Notes: a model not told the origin generated them from the letters alone. A DNA stretch of 64,000 bases from Rhododendron vialii (GCF_030253575.1 NC_080564.1:24762001-24826000), one strand, 5' to 3'. Positions 11,821 through 23,540 are shown, numbered from the stretch's first letter. Made by a program: numbers and translations.

Positions 11821-14800
11821 AATTCGATCGGGAACTATGAGATTGAGATTTGGGGTGTTTTTTTAGGTGTTTTTTTTGGGTGTCCCTTGAACCGTTCTGA
11901 TATATATATATATATATATATATATTACGGTCCATATCTTATGAGGGATCTCTTATTTTGTTAAAATGCGGACCTCCCCTCTCCCGATCAAATTTTCATG
12001 ATCCGAACCGTTCAATGTGTTCAGAACGTAATTTTAAGGGTCCCTATGAGAAATCAGCAAAAAAAGGACCGGAAAGTGCTTCGTTCAAGCAGTTTTTCAT
12101 TGAACCGTTCAATAAAAATTGTTCGGATGAAGCACTTCTCGGTCTTTTTTTTTGCTGATTTCTTAAGGGAACTCTCAGAGCATCCACATTGTAATAAGCA
12201 AATTGGTATGGATAAGCAAATTTAACAACAATGCTAAAAAAACACCTCACATTGTAATAAGCAAAGTTACAAGTCTTTTAGCAAATAACCAAATTTCACC
12301 CATTCCATAACCAAACTAAACAACTTTTACCAATAACCAAAACTCAATAATCAAACCCAATAACCAAATTCAAAACTAAAAAACACCCCACATTAGAATT
12401 GTCTCATCGAGAAGAATAATTTGGTGTGGTCGGGTGCGTGATTAGAACTCGTTTGTAATTGGACATAGGTGCATTGCGTATTGCGGAGGTTTTTTTTATA
12501 GGGATGCAAAAATAACCAATGTGGAGGTAAAGTTTGTTAAGTTTGATTATGAACTAAATGGATAATCAAATGCTGACGTGGCACATTTTGATTATTGATT
12601 TTGATTATTCCCATTGCGGATGCTCTTAAAAATCATAATCTAAACACATTGAATGGTTCGGATAATCGCAATTTGATCGGGAAAGGGGAGGTCCGCATTT
12701 TAACAATATAAGGGATCTCTCACTTGATCCGTGGTGCATATCTATATCTCTATATAGCTTCTTATAAGGGCGCCCTTACCATATTAAAGTGCGGACATCC
12801 TCTTTTCTCCCCATTCCCGATCAAATTTCGATGACCCGAGCGCTCAATGTGTTCAGAACGTCATTTTATGGGTACTCACAAGAAATCAGCAAAAAAAAAA
12901 ACCAGGAAGGTCTCATCCGAGCAGTTTTTATTTGAACCGTTTAATAAAAAACAAATAAAAACTACTCAGATGAAGCCTTTCCCGGTCTCTTTTTTTTTTT
13001 TTTTTTCTAATTTCTCACGGGTACCCTTAAAATCACGTTCTGAACACATTGAGCGACTCGGATCATCGCAAATTGGTCGGGAAAGGGGTGTCCTCACTTT
13101 AATATAGTAAGGGCGCCCTTATAAGAAGTTTTGTGTGTGTGTGTAGTTTATGACCATCAACAGATCCAGACCATTGGAAACACGATCCAACGGCTGACAA
13201 CAACGTCCGCATTTTCTGAAAATAAGGGTGACCTTATTAGAAGGGCCCTAATATATATATAGTTAGTTAGGTTCCGGTGAGGGATCCCTCATTTTATTAA
13301 AATGAGAGACTCCCCTTCCCGATTGAATTTCGATGATCCGAGCCGCTCAAAGTGATCAAAACGTGATTTTAAGGATCCCCGTGAGAAATCAGCAAAAAAA
13401 ATGACCGGAAAGGGCTTCATCCGAGCAGTTTTCATTGAACGGTTCAAAAAAAACTGCTCGGATGATGCCCTTCCCGGTCATTTTTTTTGCTGATTTCTTG
13501 CGGGGCCCCTTAAAATTACGTTCTGCACACATTGAACAGTTCGGATTTTCAAAATTTGATCGGGAAATGAAAGTCCCTCATTTTAACAAAGTGAGGGATC
13601 CCTCACTTGAAAATTCCTATATATATATATATATATATACACATACATACATACGTTAATATATACATCTCCATGGATGCCATAAAGTTTAATAAGCATT
13701 TATAACTGCAATAAATACTGGAAGTTGAACTGTTGAAGAGGAAATGGGGATATATTTATAAGACGTAGAGGGGGGCGGAGAGCACAATATACCTATGTGT
13801 TTGCTGTCCAAGCCCAAAGTAAGTTGCAAGTGTGGCCATCTGCATAGAAGAGAATGATTGTACCAAAATTCAAGAGCTTAGACCAACCAATTATGACAAT
13901 ATGATAACACATCAAATATGCATAAGTGTATTAAGTGCAACTATGCAAGATAAAACAGTATCATAGATACTGACTCATGGATTAACTGTGGAAATAAAAT
14001 TCAGGAAAAACATAACCAATCATAGTTGCAACATGTGTTAAGTACCATCTTGACAGGGCTTAGACATAATACTAGGTCAAGCAACCTAATTGAAGGCGGA
14101 GACAGTTTACCCAGATAACAAAGGGAGATGTTCACATCCCCTCCAATAAAGGGAGGTGACAACAAAGGGAGGATATGCAATCTCATGCTTTGTTGGATTG
14201 ATTGTCGAATGGATACGCAATCCCTCCTCTAATTGTTTCACTCAAATGCTGGAAATGGAGTCCCCACAGATTCTAAGTCAAATCTCAAGTCAGATCAAAC
14301 CAATTAAAATGCGATAATGGAAATTACTAGCTGATTTTGTTATTTGTTTAACATTATAAAAGAAATATTAGAATCGGAAAGCAGAGGGATAGGAGAAAAT
14401 TGGTAACTCAGAACAACCAATAGAAACGAGAATCACATGACTATAAACAAATAGTAATGATAGATGCAAACATACATCTCTGAATAATTACAAGACAAGG
14501 TAGGAGACTACATTGCAGTTTCAAAATATCAACCATTGGAAATGTAAAATGACCATCTCCACCCAAATCTTCATATTCTGGTATGCCAAAATTATTAAAG
14601 GCATATCCAAAGTAAGACATCCTCTAAAAAAGCAGCACATCAACCAATGTGCTACAATAGTATTTTCTTGTTCTTTCTTGACTTTTTTTTAACTCTTCAA
14701 GTTTTAAACCAATTGTTGGATTCCTCGTTATGTATATAAACTGTATTCTTCAACTTTGACATCTACGAGGAACTGTCAAATGCCACCTCATAAATTGGAG

Positions 14801-15721
14801 ATTCGGGTAGAGTGTTGCAAACTACCAAAATTGATTATTTGGCATGCTTTGGGTGGAGATGCTCTAACACACAGAAGCCCTAAGGGACAGAATAATGACT
14901 ACTGCCAAGCCAAGGAACTATCACCATTCACCACACATATAAAGACTACACTACAATTTTCTTATTCCCTAATGGCCAAGGTCACATACCCAATTCCATA
15001 CTTAGCTACATCCCAAATTACAAAGCTTTGAATGGCTTTGGTACAAATACACAAGTCACCATAAAATGCACAACATTGTCAGTTCTGATGGGGTTATACC
15101 TTCATGTCACCAGCTCTCCTCCCAAACCTCTGAGTCAATAGAGCCAATGAGTCAATCGTACCCTTGGGCTCTGGCGGCGGCCTACTGATCTCTGCAAATG
15201 CCTCCCTAATCCGTGCACAATCGAACCTCAGGATATTGTGACCTGCCCATATCCTTCCTACAACACCAAAAAAAATTGAAATTTAACACATCATCTAAGG
15301 GACACTAATGAAGAAAATAACTAATCGGAAGTACAAATACAAGAGAACACCCAAGCTCCATAACAACCGAAAAAGAAAAAAAATCCACAAAACAGCAAAA
15401 CAATTCGGCCCATTTGTTTGACCGGATATGAACATCGAATTGGCCTATATATAACCAAATATCCGGTGTTCAATTAAAGTACTTAGGACCTGGATTAAAC
15501 ATGCCTCAAGATATACAATCCGACAGGTTTAGTATTATTAATCGGGTGAGACTGTATATTAGTAGAATTAAAGATATTACTTTTTTTTAGAAAGAGTTGA
15601 TACATACGTTTATTCATATACGTATTGTAACCCGCCCATATCCTCCCTATGAACACTCAAAATACCAAAAACCCACAAAAGCCCCAAAACATAAACCCCC
15701 AAAACAAAAACAGCCATGTAC

Positions 15722-15776
<55 letters not shown>

Positions 15777-16063
15777 CCGTGGAGAATGTCGTAGACCCGG
15801 TCGGCAATTTGGGCGAAAGAGGGGGAGGAAAGGACGGCGTCCTTGGAAATGCCGTTGCTACGGACGGACAAGTTGGAGATGAGGGAGAGATCGGTGGGTC
15901 GGAGCAGGGTGGAGTAGCTCTCCAGCTCCACCAGCTTCCTGGGGCACACCAGAATGGAGCCGAATTCCAGAATGCCGAACCCCTGTCCGGGTCGGGTCGG
16001 CACCGTGGTCTCTATGTCGAAGAACACTATCTCCGACCGGTCACTACTACCCGAAACCACCAT
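9338..16063 (-). CDS. NEN2: NEN-type DEDDh 3'-5' exonuclease (NEN2-like)
   Basis: Predicted nuclease of the NEN family (NAC45/86-dependent exonuclease-domain proteins), which in Arabidopsis degrade nuclear content during phloem sieve-element enucleation. Exons by splice signals and frame: 15778-16063, 15100-15257, 13793-13839, 11135-11198, 10227-10960, 9338-9572; phases agree at every junction and give 507 residues, in line with the family. The DEDDh exonuclease fold is visible: FFDIETT at residues 14-20 (catalytic Asp16, Glu18), GHNILRFD in exon 2, and HRSLDDVRMN across exons 3-4. A variable acidic Ser/Glu linker (EEESGSESESSTAAESEA) follows, then a conserved C-terminal domain (RFGINRKFVDFAGRPRLNFV, SLDPYDYQQNAGIRLVAKKL). 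Intron 1 has a weak donor (G|GTCTCC) directly beside a GA/CT microsatellite; the third intron carries the fold-back cluster. Ends HTN then TGA. Confidence 0.93.
11199..13792. repeat. Cluster of related fold-back elements in a NEN intron
   Basis: The 2.6 kb intron between NEN exons 3 and 4 contains several copies of one fold-back family. Whole or partial copies: A 11537-11787, B 11926-12735 (interrupted by another MITE), C 12758-13128, D about 13145-13250 (half), E 13269-13618. Shared words are AATGCGGACCTCC, GATGATCCGAGCCGCTCAAT, GTTCAGAACGTGATTTTAAG, GAAATCAGCAAAAAAA and CATCCGAGCAGTTTT, each also present in reverse complement in the other arm. Copy C has a near-perfect terminal inverted repeat, CTTCTTATAAGGGCGCCCTT. 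Most copies sit between (TA)n tracts. No protein is encoded. Confidence 0.8.
12178..12625. mobile_element. Tourist-like MITE nested in fold-back copy B
   Basis: A 448-bp insert ending in GAGCATCCACATTG at the left and, in reverse complement, GAGCATCCGCAATG at the right. It interrupts the arm of fold-back copy B, as comparison with copies C and E shows. Flanking triplets are TCA and TTA, compatible with the 3-bp TNA target of PIF/Harbinger elements. AT-rich inside, with repeats such as ATAACCAAA; no coding potential. Confidence 0.65.
15621..15651 (-). repeat. Ghost copy of the NEN exon 2 start inside intron 1
   Basis: Read on the minus strand, this stretch (TAG then GGAGGATATGGGCGGGTTACAA) is nearly the same as the acceptor and first codons of true exon 2 at 15236-15260 (TAG then GAAGGATATGGGCAGGTCACAA). 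Over about 26 bases only three positions differ; two are silent and one would change His to Tyr. It looks like a small duplicated exon edge. The similarity stops abruptly on the far side, so it cannot act as a full exon. Confidence 0.7.
15723..15770. repeat. (GA)n microsatellite at the NEN intron 1 donor
   Basis: About 46 bp of pure GA (CT on the transcribed strand), beginning within ten bases of the intron 1 donor at 15777. A second, shorter GA run lies in the 5' leader at about 16083-16107. Confidence 0.95.
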
Positions 16064-17685
16064 CGATAGAGCGCAGCTCAGAAGAGAGAGAGAGAGAGAG
16101 AGAGAGGGGAGTTAATAGCGCAAGCGGTTCCAATGTGAATGTTTACTTATTATAACGGGGAAAGGGAGACTTTCGGGAGAAGATTGCAGAGGAGGTGAGA
16201 TGATATTGATACAGACGCAAAAGAAAACGTGCCAAACGACATAGATACCCTTAACAAGGAAGCGTGTTGTCTCTCAACTTTTGGTTCCCCTGTTCAAAGG
16301 TTTTTTTTTTTTTTTTAAATGATAATGTCAAAATTATTTTGTTAATATCAAAAATTCTTACGCATAAAAATTTTGTATTTTGCACATAATATCAACTTTT
16401 AATGCACAACAATTTTGATATAAATAAAAATAATTTTGACATTATTACCACCCAATTTTCTTTAGTATTTCTACGAGGCGATTTTTTTAGTCCTCTAAAT
16501 AGGAGTACTAGGAGATGGATGAAAGACTTTCCTAAGGAGCATGAGTATTTGATATGAGGTACGGAGTACTTGAAGCTAAGCTCATGATTCCGATGATAAG
16601 ACAAGCCTATTTCTTCTCCCGCGTTGAATGCTTTAGAGCTCCATTCCGTTAAAGTTGTGTCTCAATTTTGGGCTTTGAACTCCAGCTTTTAGGTTCTTAT
16701 GACACATTTGAGGGCGGTTAGGGGAAATGGGAAATTTTGTACTGCGCTCCGCCCTATATGGACTGTAGGGCGGCTGATTCAATCGTTCATTTCGGCACGG
16801 ATGGTTCAGATTTAATCCAAACTCTTATTGATCTGAACCATCCATTAATCGGATTAAAATTCAAGTCTTCCATTCCCGAGGTGGATAGCCCGAATCTACC
16901 CTATAGGAGTTGTAGAGTGCCTCACCCCACAGAATCGCTCGATTGCAATCAGAGACCTTCCCATTTAGAAGGATCTTGTAGTGCACCCTGTAGTGCAACA
17001 TCTGACTGACTGTCTGTTTTTGCAATTTATTACTTTTAGATTCGCTGAAGCACTTTTACTAATCAAAATTAACTCTTACCAGTAAAAATTAATATACATA
17101 CCTGAATATTTTTTACCGAGATAGAAAGCTTGGATGCTGCACTACGAGATTTGCATTACCGGACCCCGCTTTTGTACATATATATTTGTGTGTACATACT
17201 AGTTGAACCATCGACAGCATTGAACCATTTGCAATTATATTAGCTGTGAATTAAGCAAAATTAGCTTTGGAAACTAGTCTTGCTCTTGCCAGTAACGATT
17301 TTAACCATAGAAAAGAGGTTTTTCCATCGATAAGAAAAAATATTTTTAAAAATCAGTTACACAATCAAATGGGACAAATTATGTGTATTACACCTAGTAG
17401 TAATCTTTGGGTCCATGGACCACGACTCAACCGGCCCCATAACAGCTTTGTTTGGTTTGAATTTTGAGAGAGGATGTTGCAAGGTGTAATGACTAAAAAG
17501 AGAGACAGATAGAGACATGAGAGTAATAATTTAAGCAAAAAATTATTAGACTGTGCGCAGACAGAGGGGTTAGTTTTAGAGACCCAAAGTGAATATAGTC
17601 CATCAGTAGCAGAGGTATATGGGGGTTGGGGCCGGGGGTGGACATGCCACTCCCGCTTTTGGAATATAATTTAATTTACACTAAA

Positions 17686-18492
17686 GGGTTGTTCGGCTTA
17701 ATAAACGAAATGACTTATTTTTTTGTCTTTATTCAATTTTTTTTTGCATTTGTTAGTTTTTTGTCAACTTTTTGTGAATTATTGTTTTTTTATGACGAAA
17801 GGAATCTAAAAAGTAAAAATTTACAATCGAAACCAATTCTTTATTTTTGGAGACTCAAAAAAGCTATTCAAAAAGTAATTTTTAAGAATCAACAACTCCA
17901 ACCCAATTCTCTATTTTTCACCTCCAAAACTTCCCCCAATTCTTCCTCCTTTTATTGTTTGATATTATTATTTTTTCCTCCTTTCATTAGATGCATATTT
18001 TTCCAATACAATGATAGGATAGTGTTATTTCAAATTAATGCATTACATATACTTAATACGGTCTTGCTATATTGTCAGCCCAGTGGGCTTACAATAAGCA
18101 CACTAGAAAACAAAAAAAAAATGTATTTCTGTGTACTTTTTATACCCTTTAATACACATTCACATACTCACTATTGTTAGCCCATTGGGCTGATTTTAGA
18201 CTCATTTTGAAGGTATTATTATTATCTTTCCAATAATACCAATTTCATAGAAGAAAAAAAAAGCGTAATGTAAAAGTTATATGTAATTGACGAAATTCTG
18301 GCAAAAAAATAAATAGAATATTAGTGAATGAGAGAAATGGAGATGGGTCTCTTTAGGAAGAGACCCTCCAACTATGGAGAATGAGAATTGAGTCTCCATT
18401 TTGGAGACCCCATATGAAAATGGGTTGGAGGACAGGCATTCTCCAAAATGGAGTTTTAGTGCTCAAATAGAGATGGGTTGGAGTTACTCTAA
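17686..18492. mobile_element. TTGTTCGGCT-type element beside an ACTCCAACCCA-ended element
   Basis: The left part (to about 17880) repeats the small element at 7736-7960 with similar T-rich arms. From about 17885 a second element begins CAACTCCAACCCAATTCTCT and ends at about 18492 with sequence whose reverse complement is GTAACTCCAACCCATCTCTA. Both are non-coding and worn; boundaries are approximate. Confidence 0.4.
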
Positions 18493-18594
18493 CAAAAAAA
18501 TAGAAAGCCCAAGCAAAGTTCGATTTTATGCTTAACTTTTCTCTTCGTGTAACATATACATACTAGTGAACTCCAATTGCACAGTGTCGCTTAT

Positions 18595-18897
18595 GGGTGC
18601 AAACGAGTCAAGCTGTATAGTTTTTGAGTTTGGCTAGTTTATTAAACGAGCCTAAAATTCAAGCTCGGCTCATTCACAAACGAGCCGAGCCTAGCTCATT
18701 TATTTAACTAGCATCTTTAAGCGACTCGAGTCTATAAGACAAATCAAACTTTTGCGAGTTGAGCTGAGCTTTTGAGTGTGAAGCTTGGCTTGTTTAGTAA
18801 ACAAGACTAAAACTCAAGCTCGAACTTGGCTCGATTATTAAACAAGTCAAGCCGAACCACGAGTTGCTCACAAATAGCTCGATTCATTTGCCACCCT
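18595..18897. mobile_element. hAT-like MITE (GGGTGCAAACGAG ends)
   Basis: A 303-bp element beginning GGGTGCAAACGAG and ending ATTCATTTGCCACCCT, an imperfect terminal inverted repeat. The interior is packed with AAACGAGCC, GCTCGGCTC and CAAGCTCG words on both strands, which gives strong folding. This is a common plant repeat type. No clear target duplication seen. Confidence 0.6.
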
Positions 18898-20959
18898 AGT
18901 GCCACCCACTTAGCAAATTTCTGGCTCCACCACTGCCGTCCATGCACGTACATAGAATATTCTTTTTTTTGGATACTTCGGAAATTTTACGTAGAATATT
19001 CGTTGCCCAACCGTACGTATATCCGAATTCCCAACCCACGAACCGAATCCAACGAAACACCCAGGAAAGCAGAAAACCAATTGGATAACGAACACGAGTA
19101 GTATAAGGTAATATTCGTTGCTTTAGTGTATCGCAACAGTGTGGTGTTGAAGGCCTGAAACTTATATAGAGGTTTGTTTCCTTGAAATTTTTCAGGTGCT
19201 ATTAACTCCTTTACGATCAATCGAAACGGAGCATTTACTCCGGATGTGCCCCAACGGGGCTAGTAAACGATGGGTTTTATGGCCCCCTAAGATTAGTTGA
19301 AGTTGACGACTTAAAATGCACGTAAGCTGACCTGTACAACTGATTGTAAAAATGCTTCAACTGCCGTAATCAGCTAACTTAATTAATAACTGTAATGCCG
19401 TTTTTAGTTTGGATCTTTTTGTAATACTCCTTGCTCACAATCACACGTCTTCTTTCCTTTTCTTGACCCACACACCAGCTTTGGCTTCCTTTGTGTAGCT
19501 AAGCTAGCTTGTCATCTCTGTACCAAACAAAGCAAGGGTTCTCTTTCTTAAATTTTTTTTGGTAAGCTAGCTTCTCTTTCTTAATTTGTGAACAGAAAAG
19601 ATAATCCTAATAGAGAGAGATGGTAAACTTATTCCAGACGTCATTAAACATGGTGCTAGAAGTTCACTATCGATATGATATGTTATTTGTTGATGTCCAG
19701 ACGGAATTGCGGTCGGGAGCCTGACATAGCAAATCTATGTCTTTAGTTCACGATGAGAGTTGTTCAAAATTTTGATGATGATTTTTTAATTTTTAGATTG
19801 CGAGACGAATCAATAATCCGTAAAAAAAAATTGACGCAAAAAAAAAAATTTGAATAGAGAAAAAAATCCAGATTTTTCTTTTTAGGCCAAACTGGCCACG
19901 TACTTATAATTTAGATTTTTATCTTCCAAATTATATTAGTGACGGAAAAGTATAAATATGAAGCAAATAAACTACTTTGTTTTTTCTACTTTTCATCTTC
20001 CAAATTACATTAGTGATATTTTTATTGATTACATCTGCCAAATTAGTTTGGTGATGTTTTTTTATTTTGAAAATAGAAAAATCTCTAGGAATCCATATTA
20101 ACACAAGCCAATCAATTAGCTCACAGTGATCTCCATCGGACTGGCGATGTTGTGGGACTCAGATCCTGTACAGTTTTATTGCATTCAGTCCCGTTATGTT
20201 TTGGACCTTCTGGGCCCATTCGGGGATCACGATAATGATCGAAACCATTCATTTTCTAGAGCTCATTGAATTCTTCAAGCATGGAAAGATTCTAGGTCAT
20301 TGGGTACCAATCGATGACTTAACGGAACACAATTTTCTTGAAACAAATGTATTGTGCACACTGAATCCAACCCATTTGTTTTTTGTTAAGGCCACGTTTT
20401 GAAAAGTTTTTATTTTTTATTTTTTAGTTTTTGTTTTCGATATTTTTTGAAGCAAGCACTATAAATATGTTTGTGTTATTATTTCTGTTTACAAAATACA
20501 TAATTAATTCCAATAGTTTACGAAAATTCTAGAAACACAAAAATTGCATTTTCCTTTGATTTAATAACACTTTCGGCAGATTAAGAAATAAATAAACAAA
20601 AACTATTTTGGTCATCAAACATGTTTATGTTTTTATTTTTTAATAAATAAACAAAAAATCATTTCTTGTTTTTTATAAATTAGAAACAAAAAAACTGACA
20701 ACTTTATTAAACAGAGCCTAAGTAACCGATCGGTATCCAATAAACTTGTAACTTTTCAGTGTTTGATGAATTCAACGAGCTATAAAATGAACAATTTCGA
20801 TAGTTATTATGAGCCTGGAATGAGTCCACAAAAGTCAAAGCTGGACGAAACTAGATACAATAAAACTGGATAGTACCTGAGTCCGACGTTGTGACATCTT
20901 AGAAGACCGTTAGCAGAAACTGTAAAATGCCCAACTGGAAACGCCTTCTCTGCTGAGCA

Positions 20960-21605
20960 ATGTCGAAGCTTTTCCCTCCTAAAACCCCACTCAAAACCAG
21001 AAAATCTCTAATCTACACTAGACCAATATCACCTTCATCTTCAACTTCGTCTTCTTCATCTTCATCTTCACCTTCTTCTCCTTTTGCATCCGATCTCACC
21101 AACACTATCCTTAACTGTAACAACCCAAATCAAGCACTCCAAATCTTCAACCGAGCTTCCCACCAAATCCACGCAGCCAAGAAACCTTGGGCCTATTCTG
21201 CCATCATTCACGTCTTAACCAGGGCCAAACTCTACGTGAAGGCAAGGTGTTTGATGAAAGACCTCATTGAAAATCTCCTACAGACCCGAAAACCCCATCG
21301 CTCCTGTTTGTCTGTTTTCAACGTGCTTAGCCGGTTAGAAACCCCCAAGTTCGCTCCCAATGTGTTTAGAGTGCTAATTATTGCGTTATCCGAAATGGGT
21401 CTTGTTGAAGAGGCGTATGGGTTTATTGGAAAATTGGCAATTTGCCACAAATGCAGGCTTGCAATGCACTCTTAGATGGGTTTGTCAAGAAGGGTAGGTT
21501 TGATTTGATGTGGGAAGTTTACGGGGAGATGATGTTGCGAGGAGCATCGCCCAGTGTTGTGACTTATGGCGTATTGATTGATGCGTGTTGTAATCAGGGA
21601 GATAT
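20960..21605 (+). pseudogene. P-class PPR gene, 5' part, broken by retrotransposon and frameshift
   Basis: Start of a P-class pentatricopeptide-repeat protein, a type that binds single-stranded RNA in mitochondria or chloroplasts. It resembles Arabidopsis AT5G61400 (from memory). The ATG at 20960 opens a Ser/Pro-rich, basic N-terminus typical of an organelle-targeting peptide, then helical repeats (WAYSAIIHVLTRAKLYVKAR). Near 21415 the frame shifts: the text continues as MQACNALLDGFVKKGRF and SPSVVTYGVLIDACCNQGD in another frame, as if one T were missing from GCGTATGGG. At 21606 the coding sequence is cut by an LTR retrotransposon. With the missing base and without the insert, the two halves would make 664 codons, near the family length. 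The C-terminal half resumes at 30219. Confidence 0.88.
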
Positions 21606-23286
21606 TGTCACGCCCCGTTCCGGAATAGCACCTCATCGGCCTATCCCGATACGACACGCGACAACAGCCCAACAACAGCCAGTTACTAGCAATTCCAAGA
21701 ATAACTAAATATTGAAGTTTAAAAGCCACATTTTATTTACATCTCAAAAATGATTGTCATTTACAAACTACAGCGGAAGTCTGTCAAGAAATAAACATAA
21801 CCAACTAATATCCAAAACTAAACTAAGCAAAAATCATCTACGGGCCAGGAGACAAGGACTCCCACAGGCCTCAACTACGCACTTCTCGAGCGAGTCACAA
21901 AATGCAAAACGCGACCTGTAGTGGACACCGACCTATACCTGCAAAACTGGAACCCAAAACGAGTTCCAGGAGTGTAAATGAGACATGGATGTTGTTCAAT
22001 ATAGACAATAAATCCAAGTTCATCATTAATTAAGCATTAAGCAAATAATCGACACAAAGTCTTTAATCCGACACAAAGTCACTAGCTCGACACAAAGTCA
22101 TAATTTTGGCATAAAGCCATTGAATCGACACAAAGTCAAAGGCTCGACACAAAGTCCGGCCGTTGGCCGTTATTGCCCATCGACACGAAGTCACAGTTCA
22201 ATATCACAAGTTCAATCCAAATGAAGAACATCTATGAATCGAACACTCACCTCGGTCTCCAACAAAAAAGAAAACCAACGCAGTCACTCCCTACGTGGAG
22301 CTGCGGTACTCGTTGTCGCCTCCGAACCTAACAAATATTCCGCACATATGAGCTCAAAGTTCAATTCCAAAAACAAAGAAGTAAATTCACCAATTTGTAC
22401 TTCAAAGCCGAAAATCTCATAAACACACACTTTCTAGCAGAACCATAAATCGAAGTCTGACTATAGCATTCTATAGGTTTCAAAGAATACTACAAGACCA
22501 CCACCACTGGCAAGAAGACTTCTAGTACATCAATCTGGATATAAAATTTGCCCAAATTGGACTCCGAATGACTAAGATATGCTCAATTGAAATTACACAT
22601 CTAAAACAGAAACTACAGACCCAGCAGAACAGTCTGCGATCGAATGCTCATTAAAAATCACACACTTAATCTTTTCCAATATTTCCAACGCCAAAACAAC
22701 ACCAACTGATCAAGGTTTAAGACTCAATAGCATCCATAGTCGGTAAGCATATTCAACTATGACAAAATTGATGAAGAACACAGCTATAAAACCTGCCCAG
22801 AATCTCAGAATCACCAAACTATTAACTTCAGAACCAAAACTGCTTTTCTCAGACCAAACTAAGGCACAATCTTTACAGATTCAGAAAGATATACAAGTCT
22901 AGTTTCGGAATCAAGAAACGGTGCGTAAAACCAATACCCGAGCAAGAAGTTATGCCCGTTTTTCCAACACGTGTCTGGGCTGTCTGCCCAGACGCGAATC
23001 TGACTGCAACCCGGTTGAAGATTTTTATCTTTTTCCATACTATTCAGAAAATTCTGAAATTTTTACAGCATAAACTACACTCATAGAGGCACCTACGGTA
23101 AAATTATCAGAAAATAACATGATCGGTATGTCAACAAGAAATATTCATCAAAAACAGGACAGATTCAATTCTGCTCAAAACACAGTTATGCATATTCATT
23201 TGTTATACACGAATTTAAGCAAAAAGGGAGTGAAAATTACCTACTGAATTGAGGTTTCAATCACCCTTCCACCTCTTCTTTCCACC

Positions 23287-23323
<37 letters not shown>

Positions 23324-23507
23324 CGTTGGAACAACTCCCTGATGGGTTTCCTTTCTGTTTTTTTTTCTTTCCCTTTTGATGACACACACACACTCCACCT
23401 CACACAAACACACGGCACACATGCACCAATTTTAAAAAAAATTGCACTTTAGCCCTTTAGGTTATTAAATATAACATTTAAGCACCTCAATTAAAAAGGA
23501 TGTTACA
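21606..23507 (-). repeat. 3' LTR of the retrotransposon (element orientation)
   Basis: Written on the plus strand it begins TGTCACGCCCCG and ends GGATGTTACA, so on the element's strand it is TGTAAC...GTGACA with standard TG/CA ends. It contains a CT microsatellite (about 23287-23322) and a cluster of GACACAAAGTC words (about 22050-22192). A 62-codon frame at 22234-22422 recurs in the other LTR but shows no protein motif. Confidence 0.95.
22046..22195. repeat. GACACAAAGTC motif cluster in the LTR
   Basis: Five exact copies of CGACACAAAGTC (a sixth, CCGACACAAAGTC, included among them) plus variants GGCATAAAGCC and CGACACGAAGTC occur at spacings of roughly 20-27 bases. The same cluster is in the other LTR at about 28755-28904. 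On the element's strand the word reads GACTTTGTGTC. Role unknown; repeated short words in LTRs are often enhancer-like. Confidence 0.8.
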
Positions 23508-23521
23508 CCCTCCCCCTCTTA
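23508..23521 (-). other. Polypurine tract of the retrotransposon
   Basis: On the element's strand, AAGAGGGGGAGGG lies directly upstream of the 3' LTR start TGTAAC. This is the expected primer site for plus-strand DNA synthesis in reverse transcription. Confidence 0.88.
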
Positions 23522-23540
23522 GGAAATTTCGTCCCCGAAA

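Larger units (their letters stand above)
16064..20959. other. Spacer between NEN and the PPR gene, with decayed transposons
   Basis: The two genes point away from each other, so both promoters lie here. The first 100 bases hold the NEN leader with a GA run. Beyond that are remnants of small transposons: a pair of imperfect ends at about 16737-17005, a TTGTTCGGCT-type copy at about 17686-17880, a larger element with ACTCCAACCCA ends at about 17885-18492, and a hAT-like element at 18595-18897. From 18898 to 20959 I see AT-rich sequence and no gene. Confidence 0.5.

Noticed and set aside
15649-16069. Plus-strand frames through the GA repeat at the NEN exon 1
   Set aside because: Arg-Glu repeats produced by the microsatellite and the antisense of exon 1.
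16737-17009. 90-codon plus-strand frame with Cys and Pro
   Set aside because: Falls in a repeat-like segment with related ends (TGTACTGCGCTCC / TGTAGTGCAACATC); probably non-coding transposon remnant.
22046-22195. Regularly spaced LTR words as a CRISPR-like array
   Set aside because: Units are too short and imperfect, lie in a plant LTR, and there are no cas genes; CRISPR arrays do not occur in plant nuclear genomes.
22234-22422. 62-codon frame present in both LTRs (also 28943-29131)
   Set aside because: Its duplication only reflects LTR identity; no protein motif or other sign of coding.
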